A program made the translations under genes and the position numbers. DNA of 5,256 nucleotides from an uncultured Francisella sp. (GTDB lineage: Bacteria; Pseudomonadota; Gammaproteobacteria; Burkholderiales; Neisseriaceae): assembly GCA_905373555.1 (NCBI GenBank), contig CAJPTP010000093.1, forward strand, positions 1 to 5,256. Direction: 5' to 3'. Of the stretch, positions 1-5,256 are shown one piece after another. The notes below the pieces were generated by a model. That model had not been told where the DNA came from. It made no database searches and saw only the letters and a list, made by a program, of their open reading frames with translations. Position 1 is the first letter of the stretch. The number at the start of each line of letters is the position of its first letter.

Positions 1-213
1 AGCGCAGAAGCGTTGACGCCCTCTCCCGGCGGATTTGTTTGCGCCGGCGTTGAACAGTCGCAAGAAAAGCGCTCAAGCGACCTGCGAGGTTCGGATGGCT
101 TGTCTTCGAGCCGGCGCAACACGACAGCCGGAGAAATTTTTCGTTTGTTTTTTGATGATGTTCGACTGTTGCCGCCGTCCTCCCGCCGCGCCGGCTTGAC
201 GCCAATCGTTTCG

Positions 214-228
214 TTGTGCGCTGCACAA
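214..228. promoter_or_regulatory. Dyad TTGTGC-GCT-GCACAA, possible operator
   Basis: Two perfect 6-base half-sites flank a 3-base centre, about 190 bases upstream of the gltA start and next to an AT-rich AATAAT stretch. The size and symmetry resemble a site for a dimeric regulator. No regulator can be named from the sequence, and a 6-bp dyad can arise by chance. Confidence 0.25.
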
Positions 229-293
229 TAATTTCGACGATTTCGAGCTCGCTGCCGGAAAGGGCCCGTGGCTTGACTTATACGCAGCGCAAA

Positions 294-322
294 ATGCCCC
301 GCCTGCCGGAATTCGTTATAAT
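294..322 (+). promoter_or_regulatory. Candidate sigma-70 promoter of gltA
   Basis: A perfect TATAAT -10 box lies at 317-322. The hexamer 17 bases upstream (294-299, ATGCCC) matches TTGACA at only three of six positions, so the -35 is weak. A better TTGACT at 273-278 is 38 bases from the -10, too far to pair with it. Initiation would fall near position 329, giving a leader of roughly 85 bases before the gltA ATG. A weak -35 with a strong -10 is a common pattern for activator-dependent promoters, but that is inference. Confidence 0.4.
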
Positions 323-338
323 CACGCATGATTGCGTG
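323..338. promoter_or_regulatory. Dyad CACGCA-TGAT-TGCGTG at the expected gltA start point
   Basis: A perfect 6-bp inverted repeat with a 4-base centre starts immediately after the TATAAT box and spans the predicted +1. It overlaps a second palindrome, TGCGGCCGCA, at 337-346. The placement suits a repressor operator or a small 5'-end stem-loop in the gltA leader. The evidence is symmetry and position only. Confidence 0.3.
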
Positions 339-402
339 CGGCCGCATTCTTGGCCCCCGTCGTCGATTTCTGACTGGCGCCGTCCGCGGACAGACGCCGA
401 AC

Positions 403-408
403 AAGGAG
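403..408 (+). promoter_or_regulatory. gltA ribosome binding site
   Basis: AAGGAG lies five bases upstream of the ATG at 414. It decides the start: the same frame is open back to an ATG at 216, but that start lacks a Shine-Dalgarno match, and the 66 extra residues match nothing known at the N-terminus of citrate synthase. Confidence 0.85.
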
Positions 409-413
409 AAAAC

Positions 414-1694
414 ATGAGCAAATCAGCAAAGCTTGTTGTCGAAGGAAAAGAGGTTGAACTGCCGATCCTGAAAGGCACCCTTGGCCAGGATGTCTTGGAT
501 ATCAGGAAGTTGACCAAAGAAACCGGCATGTTCACGTTTGATCCCGGATTCCTTGCGACCGCTTCGTGCGAATCGAAAATCACCTTCATCGACGGCGGCA
601 AAGGCCAGCTTTACTACCGCGGCTATCCCATCGAGCAGTTGGCCGAGCACAGCACCTATTTGGAGGTTTGCTACCTGCTTTTGTACGGCGAGTTGCCCAA
701 CAAAGAGCAATTCGACCGCTTCGTGCACGACATCACGTACCACACGATGCTTAGCGAGCAGATGGCTCACTTCTTCCGCGGCTTCAACCGCGACGCGCAC
801 CCCATGTCGATGATGGTCGCGGTGGTCGGCGCCTTGGCGGCGTTCTACCAAGACAGCTTGGACATCAACAATCCCACGCATCGCCAGATCGCCGAGAATC
901 GCCTGATCTCCAAGATCCCCACCATCGCCGCGATGTGCTACCGCTACTCCGAAGGCCGCTCCTTCATGTTCCCCGACAACAGCTTGAGCTATGTCGACAA
1001 CTTCATGCGCATGCTGTTCGCCAGCCCCTGCGAGCCTTACAAGGTCAACCCCGTTCTGTCCAAGGCGCTGGATCGCATCATGATCTTGCACGCCGACCAT
1101 GAGCAAAACGCCTCGACCAGCACCGTGCGCCTGGCCGGCTCCTCCGGAGCCAACCCCTTCGCTTGCATCGCCGCCGGCATCGCCTGCCTGTGGGGCCCCG
1201 CCCACGGCGGCGCCAACGAGGCCGTGCTCAAGATGCTCTACGAGATCGGCGACGTGTCCAAGGTGCCCGAGTTCATCCAAGGCGTCAAAGACAAGAAGTA
1301 CCGCCTGATGGGCTTCGGCCATCGCGTGTACAAGAACTTCGACCCGCGCGCCAAGATCATGAAGAAGACCTGCCAAGAGGTGTTGGACGAGTTGGGCTTG
1401 CACAACGACCCGCTGTTCAAGCTGGCCATGGAGTTGGAGCGCATCGCCTTGTCCGACGAGTACTTCATCGACCACAAGCTGTATCCCAACGTCGACTTCT
1501 ACTCGGGCATCGTGCTCAAAGCCATGGGCATCCCCACCTCGATGTTCACCGTCATGTTCGCGGTTTCGCGCACGGTGGGCTGGATCTCCCACTGGCACGA
1601 GATGATCGCCGACCCCGACCAAAGGATCGGCCGTCCTCGCCAGCTGTACTTGGGCTCCGAGAAGCGCGACTACACGCCCATCGAAAAGCGCTGA
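414..1694 (+). CDS. gltA: Citrate synthase (type II, NADH-regulated class)
   Basis: Catalyses oxaloacetate + acetyl-CoA + water to citrate + CoA, the cytoplasmic entry step of the TCA cycle. The 426-residue product matches the usual length of the proteobacterial hexameric enzyme (E. coli mature chain 426). Visible family signatures are the N-terminal beta domain with TFDPGF and SCESKITFIDG (41-61), ILHADHEQNASTSTVR (224-239), GPAHGGANE (261-269), MGFGHRVYKNFDPRA (299-313) and YPNVDFYSG (357-365). The catalytic residues equivalent to E. coli His264, His305 and Asp362 are His264, His303 and Asp361. The NADH allosteric site known from E. coli is largely kept at the same numbers: His110, Thr111, Met112, Tyr145, Arg163, Lys167 and Cys206 (in SPCEPY). 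E. coli Arg109 is Tyr here. NADH inhibition is therefore likely but not certain. The frame is intact throughout. It is followed by a long spacer before sucA, so co-transcription with sucAB is possible but not shown. A 2-methylcitrate synthase is less likely given the type II length and allosteric residues. Confidence 0.97.
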   Translation: MSKSAKLVVEGKEVELPILKGTLGQDVLDIRKLTKETGMFTFDPGFLATASCESKITFIDGGKGQLYYRGYPIEQLAEHSTYLEVCYLLLYGELPNKEQFDRFVHDITYHTMLSEQMAHFFRGFNRDAHPMSMMVAVVGALAAFYQDSLDINNPTHRQIAENRLISKIPTIAAMCYRYSEGRSFMFPDNSLSYVDNFMRMLFASPCEPYKVNPVLSKALDRIMILHADHEQNASTSTVRLAGSSGANPFACIAAGIACLWGPAHGGANEAVLKMLYEIGDVSKVPEFIQGVKDKKYRLMGFGHRVYKNFDPRAKIMKKTCQEVLDELGLHNDPLFKLAMELERIALSDEYFIDHKLYPNVDFYSGIVLKAMGIPTSMFTVMFAVSRTVGWISHWHEMIADPDQRIGRPRQLYLGSEKRDYTPIEKR

Positions 1695-1716
1695 TCGCGT
1701 TGGGCCTTGGGGCTTT

Positions 1717-1753
1717 GGATGCGCGCATCCGGACGCCTCGGGGCTCGCCCCGA
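1717..1753 (+). terminator. Tandem GC hairpins after gltA, possible terminator
   Basis: Twenty-three bases past the gltA stop lies the perfect palindrome GGATGCGCGCATCC (1717-1730). It is followed by a 6-bp stem TCGGGG/CCCCGA closed by a CTCG tetraloop (1738-1753). The sequence after the second stem is pyrimidine-rich (CCCTTCCACCCCTTCCCC) but has no run of T, so it is not a canonical Rho-independent terminator. It could instead stabilise the gltA 3' end, or give partial read-through into sucA. Confidence 0.3.
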
Positions 1754-1821
1754 CCCTTCCACCCCTTCCCCGCAGGCCCGCGCTTTTCGGGTTTGTATGG
1801 GATCCCGCCCCGGGGCGCCTG

Positions 1822-1852
1822 CGCGCCTCGGGCCGGGGGCGGTCGAGGCGCG
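1822..1852. repeat. 9-bp GC-rich inverted repeat
   Basis: CGCGCCTCG (1822-1830) and CGAGGCGCG (1844-1852) are perfect reverse complements separated by 13 bases. The RNA would form a stable stem on either strand. No T tract follows, so it is not a terminator by sequence. Its role is unknown, and the local GC content raises the chance of such pairings. Confidence 0.45.
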
Positions 1853-1969
1853 GCGGCGGTTTCGCCGGCCCTCGGGGCTTCGAAACGTCGAGGCTTGAAC
1901 GTTGCGCGGCCAAGCGCTCCCGGGCGCGGGCGCGGGCTCGAATCTCGACGCATCGAAAAAATTCACGTT

Positions 1970-2014
1970 CCGGCATGCCCGGCATGCGTTTGGCGCGCCT
2001 GCCGGGCATGCCGG
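1970..2014. repeat. Long inverted repeat (15-bp stem) just upstream of sucA
   Basis: Bases 1970-1984 pair perfectly with 2000-2014 (left arm CCGGCATGCCCGGCA). After one mismatch (1985/1999), three more pairs form (1986-1988 with 1996-1998), leaving a loop of about seven bases. The octamer GGCATGCC, itself a palindrome, occurs in both arms, and the left arm is a near-tandem duplication of CGGCATGC. The element ends about 11 bases before the sucA ribosome site and has no T tract. This favours a leader stem-loop (translation, mRNA stability or processing) or a REP-like interspersed repeat over a terminator. Whether copies exist elsewhere in the genome cannot be seen from this window. Confidence 0.7.
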
Positions 2015-2024
2015 GCAAGCTGAC

Positions 2025-2033
2025 AAAGGGGGG
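2025..2033 (+). promoter_or_regulatory. sucA ribosome binding site
   Basis: AAAGGGGGG, a purine-rich Shine-Dalgarno variant, ends seven bases before the ATG at 2041 and ten before a second ATG at 2044. It supports starting in this ATG pair rather than at the in-frame ATGs at 1975, 1984 and 2008, which lie inside the inverted repeat and lack a ribosome site. Confidence 0.65.
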
Positions 2034-2040
2034 CGCTGCC

Positions 2041-4887
2041 ATGATGGCGGATGATCTGAAAAGTTCGTATTTGTTTGGGGGCAATGCCCCGTACATCGAG
2101 CAGCTGTACGAGGATTTTCTGCAAAACCCCAACTCGGTCGAGCCGCATTGGCGCGACTATTTCGAGAAGGTCGGGGCGTTGCCCGGGGCCGCGGCCAAAG
2201 ATCAGCCGCGCCTGCCCGTCGAGCGCGCCTTCGCCAAGCTCGCCCGGCGCCCGCCCATGATGGCGGGGGCGGGCGCCGCCGCCTCCAAGGCCGAGCGGCA
2301 AAAGCAGTTCAGCGTCTTTCAGCTGATGTCGGCCTACCGCGTGCTGGGCGCCCGCAAGGCCGACCTTGACCCGCTCAAGCGCATGGACCAAAAAGAGGTG
2401 CCCGAGCTCACGCTCGCCTACCACAACCTCACCGACGCGGATCGGACGCAAAAATTTTGCGCCGACGCCGGCCTCGACGACAGCGGCGCGATGAAGCTCA
2501 ACGACATCGTCAACCGCATGGAGCAAACCTACTGCCGGACCTTGGGCGTCGAGTTCATGCACATCACGCGCACCGAGGAGCGCGAGTGGCTGCGCAACCG
2601 CGTCGAGAGCGAGCTGTCCACGCCCAAGCTCTCCGACGAGGAAAAAAGATCCATCCTGCGCGACCTGACCAACGCCGAGACCTTCGAGCGCTATTTGCAC
2701 ACCCGCTACATGGGTCAAAAGCGCTTCTCCTTGGAAGGCGGCGAAAGCGCCATCCCGGGCCTGCGCTCGATGATCGCCAAGGCCCAAAAGGCGGGCGTGC
2801 AGGAGGTCGTGATCGGCATGGCCCACCGCGGCCGGCTCAACGTTTTGGTCAACGTCCTGGGCAAGCGCCCCTCCGACCTGTTCGCCGAGTTCGAGGGCAC
2901 GGGCGTTCAAAACCTGTCCTCGGGCGACGTCAAGTACCACAACGGCTTCACCTCGCAGGTGCAGACGCCCACGGGCGGCATTCACGTTGTGGTCGAATTC
3001 AACCCCTCGCACTTGGAAATCGTCAACCCCGTGGTCGAGGGCAGCTGCCGGGCCCGCCAGGAAAACATCGGCGAGGGCGGCAAGGACAAGATCCTGCCCG
3101 TGCTGATCCACGGCGATTCGGCTTTGTCAGGCTTGGGCGTGAACCAGGCGACGCTGAACCTTTCGCAGGCCCGGGGCTTCACCACGGGCGGCACCGTGCA
3201 TTTGGTGATCAACAACCAAATCGGCTTCACCACCTCCGATTCGCGCGACACGCGCTCCTCGACGTACTGCTCGGACATCGCCAAGATGATCGAGGCGCCG
3301 ATTTTCCACGTCAACGGCGACGACCCCGAGATGGTGACCTACGCCATGGGCTTGGCCTTCGAGTACCGCATGCGCTTCCACAAGGACGCGTTCGTCGACA
3401 TGGTCTGCTACCGCCGCTTGGGCCACAACGAGGCCGACGACCCGATGCTGACCCAGCCCATGATGTACAAGAAGATCAAGTCGCACGCGACGACGATGGC
3501 CTTGTACGCCAAGAAGCTCGAGGCCGAGGGGCTGGTCAGCGCCGAGCGGTTCAAGGAGATGGAGCAACAGTACCGCGACGCCTTGGACCGCGGCGAGCAG
3601 GTCGAGCAGTCGAAGATCCCGAGCAAAACGCGCGACGGCTCGGCGCTGTGGGCCAAGTTCAAGGGCGCGTCTTGGACGGACAAGGCGGACACCTCGCTCA
3701 AAGAGGAGGACATCCGGCTTTTGGGCGCGCGTTTGGTCGACTACCCCGAGACCATGGATTTGCACCGCACGGTGAAAAAGGTGCTCGAAGGCCGCCTGAA
3801 GATGTCCAAGGGCGAGGAGAACTTCGATTGGGGCATGGCGGAGAGTTTGGCTTACGCGAGCTTGGTCGCGGCGGGAACGCCCGTGCGCATCTCGGGCGAG
3901 GACTCGGGCCGGGGCACTTTCTCGCACAGGCATGCCGTGCTGCATGACCAAAAGCGCGAGAAATGGGATCAGGGCGCTTACATCCCCCTGCGCCACATCG
4001 ACAAGGATCAGGCCAACTTCCTGGTCATCGACTCCATCCTCAACGAGGAGGCCGTGTGCGCCTACGAATACGGCTACGCCTCGACCGAGCCCAACGGCCT
4101 GACGATTTGGGAGGCTCAGTTTGGCGACTTCGCCAACGGCGCCCAGGTCGCGATCGACCAGTTCATCGCCGCGGGCGAGGCCAAGTGGGGCCGGCTTTGC
4201 GGCTTGACCCTGATTCTGCCCCACGGCTACGACGGCCAAGGCGCGGAGCACTCCTCGGCCCGCGTCGAGCGCTGGCTGCAACTGTCCGCCCAAGACAACC
4301 TGCAGCTGGTGATGATGAGCCGCTCGGCGCAGATGTTCCACGTCCTGCGCCGCCAGATCCTGCGCCCCTACCGCAAGCCGCTGGTGGTCTTCATGTCCAA
4401 GCGTCTGCTGCGCTTCGCCGATTCGATGAGCCCGATTTCGGAGTTCGCCGAGGGCTCCGGCTTCAAGCTGACCTACGACGATCAGATCAAGCGCAAGGAC
4501 AAGTCCTCCGTCAAGCGCATTTTGCTGTGCGCGGGCCAGGTTTACTACGACTTGGCGGCCGGACGCAAAGAGCGCGGGCTGGAGGACAAGGTCGCGATTT
4601 TGCGCGTCGAGCAGCTGTACCCCTTCCCCTACGACGAGGTCAAAAAGCTGCTGGAAAGCTATCCCAAGGCCGAGGAGGTCTTCTGGTCGCAAGAGGAGCC
4701 GCGCAACCAAGGCGCGTGGCATTTGATTCGCGCCCGCATCGAGAAGGTGCTGGGCAAGAAGCAAAAGCTGTATTTCTCCGGCCGCGAGGCCGCGGCGGCG
4801 CCCGCGGCGGGCTACAAGAAGCTGCACGAGGCTCAACTGAAGAAGCTCGTCGCGGACGCCTTCGAGGGCGTCGGATCGGGCAAGTGA
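2041..4887 (+). CDS. sucA: 2-oxoglutarate dehydrogenase E1 component (ThDP-dependent decarboxylase)
   Basis: E1 subunit of the 2-oxoglutarate dehydrogenase complex: it decarboxylates 2-oxoglutarate on ThDP and succinylates the lipoyl group of E2 (SucB). At 948 residues it is close to E. coli SucA (933). In order: the N-terminal E2-binding segment YLFGGNAPYIEQLYEDFL (10-27); an Ala-rich linker (about 71-86); the E1 ThDP domain with GMAHRGRLNVLVNVLGK (259-275, His262), VKYHNGF (His300), FNPSHLE (320-326) and the ThDP/Mg motif GDS(358-360)-30 residues-NN(391-392); CYRRLGHNEADDP (456-468); the pyrimidine-binding domain with SGEDSGRGTFSHRHAV (618-633), NEEAVCAYEYGYA (668-680), EAQFGDFANGAQ (691-702) and HGYDGQGAEHSSAR (728-741); and a C-terminal domain with RVEQLYPFPYDEV (855-867) and QEEPRNQGAW (884-893). 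Oddly, several usually invariant residues differ at 759-762 and 786-792. The frame is intact. The start may be the ATG at 2041 or at 2044. sucB follows after 97 bases, as usual. Confidence 0.97.
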   Translation: MMADDLKSSYLFGGNAPYIEQLYEDFLQNPNSVEPHWRDYFEKVGALPGAAAKDQPRLPVERAFAKLARRPPMMAGAGAAASKAERQKQFSVFQLMSAYRVLGARKADLDPLKRMDQKEVPELTLAYHNLTDADRTQKFCADAGLDDSGAMKLNDIVNRMEQTYCRTLGVEFMHITRTEEREWLRNRVESELSTPKLSDEEKRSILRDLTNAETFERYLHTRYMGQKRFSLEGGESAIPGLRSMIAKAQKAGVQEVVIGMAHRGRLNVLVNVLGKRPSDLFAEFEGTGVQNLSSGDVKYHNGFTSQVQTPTGGIHVVVEFNPSHLEIVNPVVEGSCRARQENIGEGGKDKILPVLIHGDSALSGLGVNQATLNLSQARGFTTGGTVHLVINNQIGFTTSDSRDTRSSTYCSDIAKMIEAPIFHVNGDDPEMVTYAMGLAFEYRMRFHKDAFVDMVCYRRLGHNEADDPMLTQPMMYKKIKSHATTMALYAKKLEAEGLVSAERFKEMEQQYRDALDRGEQVEQSKIPSKTRDGSALWAKFKGASWTDKADTSLKEEDIRLLGARLVDYPETMDLHRTVKKVLEGRLKMSKGEENFDWGMAESLAYASLVAAGTPVRISGEDSGRGTFSHRHAVLHDQKREKWDQGAYIPLRHIDKDQANFLVIDSILNEEAVCAYEYGYASTEPNGLTIWEAQFGDFANGAQVAIDQFIAAGEAKWGRLCGLTLILPHGYDGQGAEHSSARVERWLQLSAQDNLQLVMMSRSAQMFHVLRRQILRPYRKPLVVFMSKRLLRFADSMSPISEFAEGSGFKLTYDDQIKRKDKSSVKRILLCAGQVYYDLAAGRKERGLEDKVAILRVEQLYPFPYDEVKKLLESYPKAEEVFWSQEEPRNQGAWHLIRARIEKVLGKKQKLYFSGREAAAAPAAGYKKLHEAQLKKLVADAFEGVGSGK

Positions 4888-4916
4888 CCGCGATTTGACC
4901 GCAATTTGTGAATGCG

Positions 4917-4964
4917 CTTGGCGGCGCCCCGGTTGTTCAACTCCGGGAGCCCCGGGCGCCCAAG
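4917..4964 (+). repeat. Intercistronic stem-loop between sucA and sucB
   Basis: The 97-base gap between sucA and sucB holds an imperfect hairpin. CTTG (4917-4920) pairs with CAAG (4961-4964). After a 2-base bulge, GGCGCCC (4923-4929) pairs with GGGCGCC (4954-4960). A C-C mismatch and two further pairs follow, leaving an 18-base loop. No T run follows, so it is not a typical terminator. It ends nine bases before the sucB GGAG and may affect mRNA stability or the E1:E2 expression ratio, which is inference. Confidence 0.5.
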
Positions 4965-4973
4965 AATCCCAAC

Positions 4974-4977
4974 GGAG
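4974..4977 (+). promoter_or_regulatory. sucB ribosome binding site
   Basis: GGAG within AACGGAGCAG lies seven bases before the ATG at 4985. It supports this start, which also places the lipoyl-domain sequence exactly at the N-terminus as expected for E2. Confidence 0.75.
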
Positions 4978-4984
4978 CAGAAAA

Positions 4985-5256
4985 ATGATCGTAGAGATAT
5001 TTGCGCCTGAATTGCCCGAAAGCGTCCCCGAGGCCGAGCTGGGCGAATGGAAGGTCAAAGTCGGCGACGCCGTGAGCCGCGACCAAAACCTGATGGACAT
5101 CGAGACCGACAAGGTCGTGCTGGAGCTGTTGGCCCCCAAAGACGGGGTGATCTGCGAAATCGTCGAGCAAGGCGGGGCGATCGTGAAGTCCAAGCAGCTG
5201 CTGGCCAAGATCGACACGGAGGCCAAGGGCGCCGCCCCGGCCGCCCCGGCCCCGGC
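4985..5256 (+). CDS. sucB: Dihydrolipoamide succinyltransferase (E2), N-terminal part, cut by window edge
   Basis: E2 core subunit of the 2-oxoglutarate dehydrogenase complex; it carries succinyl from E1 on a swinging lipoyl arm and transfers it to CoA. Ninety complete codons are present before the window ends. Residues 2-77 form one lipoyl domain: FAPELPESVPEAELGEW is the typical E2 start, GDAV (27-30) is the usual turn, and DIETDKVVLEL (38-48) carries the lipoylated lysine, Lys43. From about residue 79 the chain becomes an Ala/Pro linker (KGAAPAAPAP), as expected before the E1/E3-binding domain. The catalytic domain lies outside the window. The position behind sucA and the PELPESV start favour the succinyltransferase over the pyruvate dehydrogenase E2. 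It is truncated only by the window; no defect is visible. An E3 gene would be expected downstream. Confidence 0.93.
   Translation, partial: MIVEIFAPELPESVPEAELGEWKVKVGDAVSRDQNLMDIETDKVVLELLAPKDGVICEIVEQGGAIVKSKQLLAKIDTEAKGAAPAAPAP

Larger units (their letters stand above)
1..413. other. Non-coding region upstream of gltA
   Basis: No convincing gene is visible here. One plus-strand frame is open from the window edge to a TAA at 229-231, but its product is low-complexity, rich in Ser and Arg, and resembles no family I recognise, and it has no clear ribosome site. No ATG was seen on the minus strand in the first 230 bases. The stretch 132-165 is AT-rich with T runs and lies just after a small 5-bp GC stem (111-115 with 127-131). 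This could be a weak terminator of an upstream gene, but the T tract starts late. The rest holds dyads at 214-228 and 323-338, a TATAAT box at 317-322 and a GTCCGCGGAC palindrome at 382-391 close to the gltA ribosome site. In many betaproteobacteria sdh genes precede gltA; no sdh coding sequence is seen in these bases. Confidence 0.6.
1695..2040. other. Palindrome-dense GC-rich spacer between gltA and sucA
   Basis: No gene is supported in these 346 bases; frames open through it are not recognisable and reflect the high GC content. It contains, in order, a 14-base perfect palindrome (1717-1730), a tetraloop hairpin (1738-1753), GGGATCCC (1799-1806), GCCCCGGGGC (1807-1816), a 9-bp stem (1822-1852), a small 5-bp stem (1854-1867), and the large inverted repeat at 1970-2014. 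The decamer CCTCGGGGCT occurs twice in direct orientation (1736-1745 and 1870-1879). No convincing promoter for sucA was found. A short A run sits at 1956-1961. Confidence 0.7.

Noticed and set aside
111..165. Possible Rho-independent terminator (GC stem followed by T-rich sequence)
   Set aside because: The stem is only 5 bp with an 11-base loop, and the T run begins several bases after it. This is below what I would call a terminator.
13..231. Possible small gene or tail of an upstream gene
   Set aside because: The frame is open from the window edge, but there is no ribosome site, no recognisable motif and an atypical Ser/Arg-rich composition. It is too weak to call without the upstream sequence.
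273..301. TTGACT as a -35 box for gltA
   Set aside because: No -10-like hexamer lies 16-18 bases downstream (the sequence there is GC-rich), and it is 38 bases from the TATAAT box.
1777..1796. Small CCCG/CGGG stem followed by TTTGT as a gltA terminator
   Set aside because: A 4-bp stem and three T residues are too weak to support.
1163..2023. Plus-strand frame of 286 codons overlapping the end of gltA and the spacer
   Set aside because: It is out of frame with gltA, its product is very rich in Arg and Pro, and it resembles no family. It is a frame-shifted shadow extended by the GC-rich spacer.
423..2132. Long minus-strand open frame (569 codons) opposite gltA and the spacer
   Set aside because: It is fully antisense to an unmistakable citrate synthase, its product is compositionally biased (Val, Gly, Ala, His, Leu, Asp) with no recognisable domain, and open antisense frames are expected where third positions are G/C-rich.
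1963..3111. Minus-strand open frame (382 codons) opposite the start of sucA
   Set aside because: It is antisense to clear SucA sequence and shares the low-complexity composition of the other shadow frames.
3127..5226. Minus-strand open frame (699 codons) opposite sucA and sucB
   Set aside because: It mirrors the codons of sucA, crosses into the antisense of the sucB lipoyl domain, and shows no family motif. It is a GC-bias shadow.

Overview
This window is a piece of a GC-rich bacterial chromosome carrying core TCA-cycle genes in one direction: gltA (citrate synthase), sucA (2-oxoglutarate dehydrogenase E1) and the first 90 codons of sucB (dihydrolipoamide succinyltransferase, E2), which runs off the right edge. 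The hexameric 'type II' citrate synthase, the SucA N-terminal E2-binding motif and the collinear gltA-sucA-sucB order all suggest a proteobacterium. Segments such as DPLFKLAMELE and IADPDQRIGRPRQL in GltA and the FGGNAPYIEQLYEDFL start of SucA look betaproteobacterial (Burkholderiales-like). That placement is an inference from remembered family sequences, not a search result.

Layout: positions 1-413 are non-coding as far as can be seen. They hold an AT-richer patch, two short dyads and a perfect TATAAT box that is the best promoter candidate for gltA. gltA follows at 414-1694 behind a strong AAGGAG ribosome site. A 346-base, very GC-rich spacer (1695-2040) is packed with palindromes and ends in a strong 15-bp inverted repeat just upstream of the sucA ribosome site. 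sucA fills 2041-4887. A 97-base gap with an imperfect stem-loop separates it from sucB, which starts at 4985.

Working together: GltA makes citrate from oxaloacetate and acetyl-CoA. SucA decarboxylates 2-oxoglutarate on ThDP and reductively succinylates the lipoyl group of SucB, which passes succinyl to CoA. An E3 (lpd) gene would be expected beyond the right edge. The sucA-sucB spacing fits one transcript. The long hairpin-rich gltA-sucA gap leaves open a terminator, a processing site or separate control of sucAB.

I found no sign of an undescribed system. The points worth a second look are the inverted repeat before sucA, the palindrome-dense spacer, a cluster of substitutions at normally invariant SucA positions, and an almost intact NADH allosteric site in GltA with one changed residue. 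The long antisense reading frames opposite gltA and sucA are best explained as composition artefacts.
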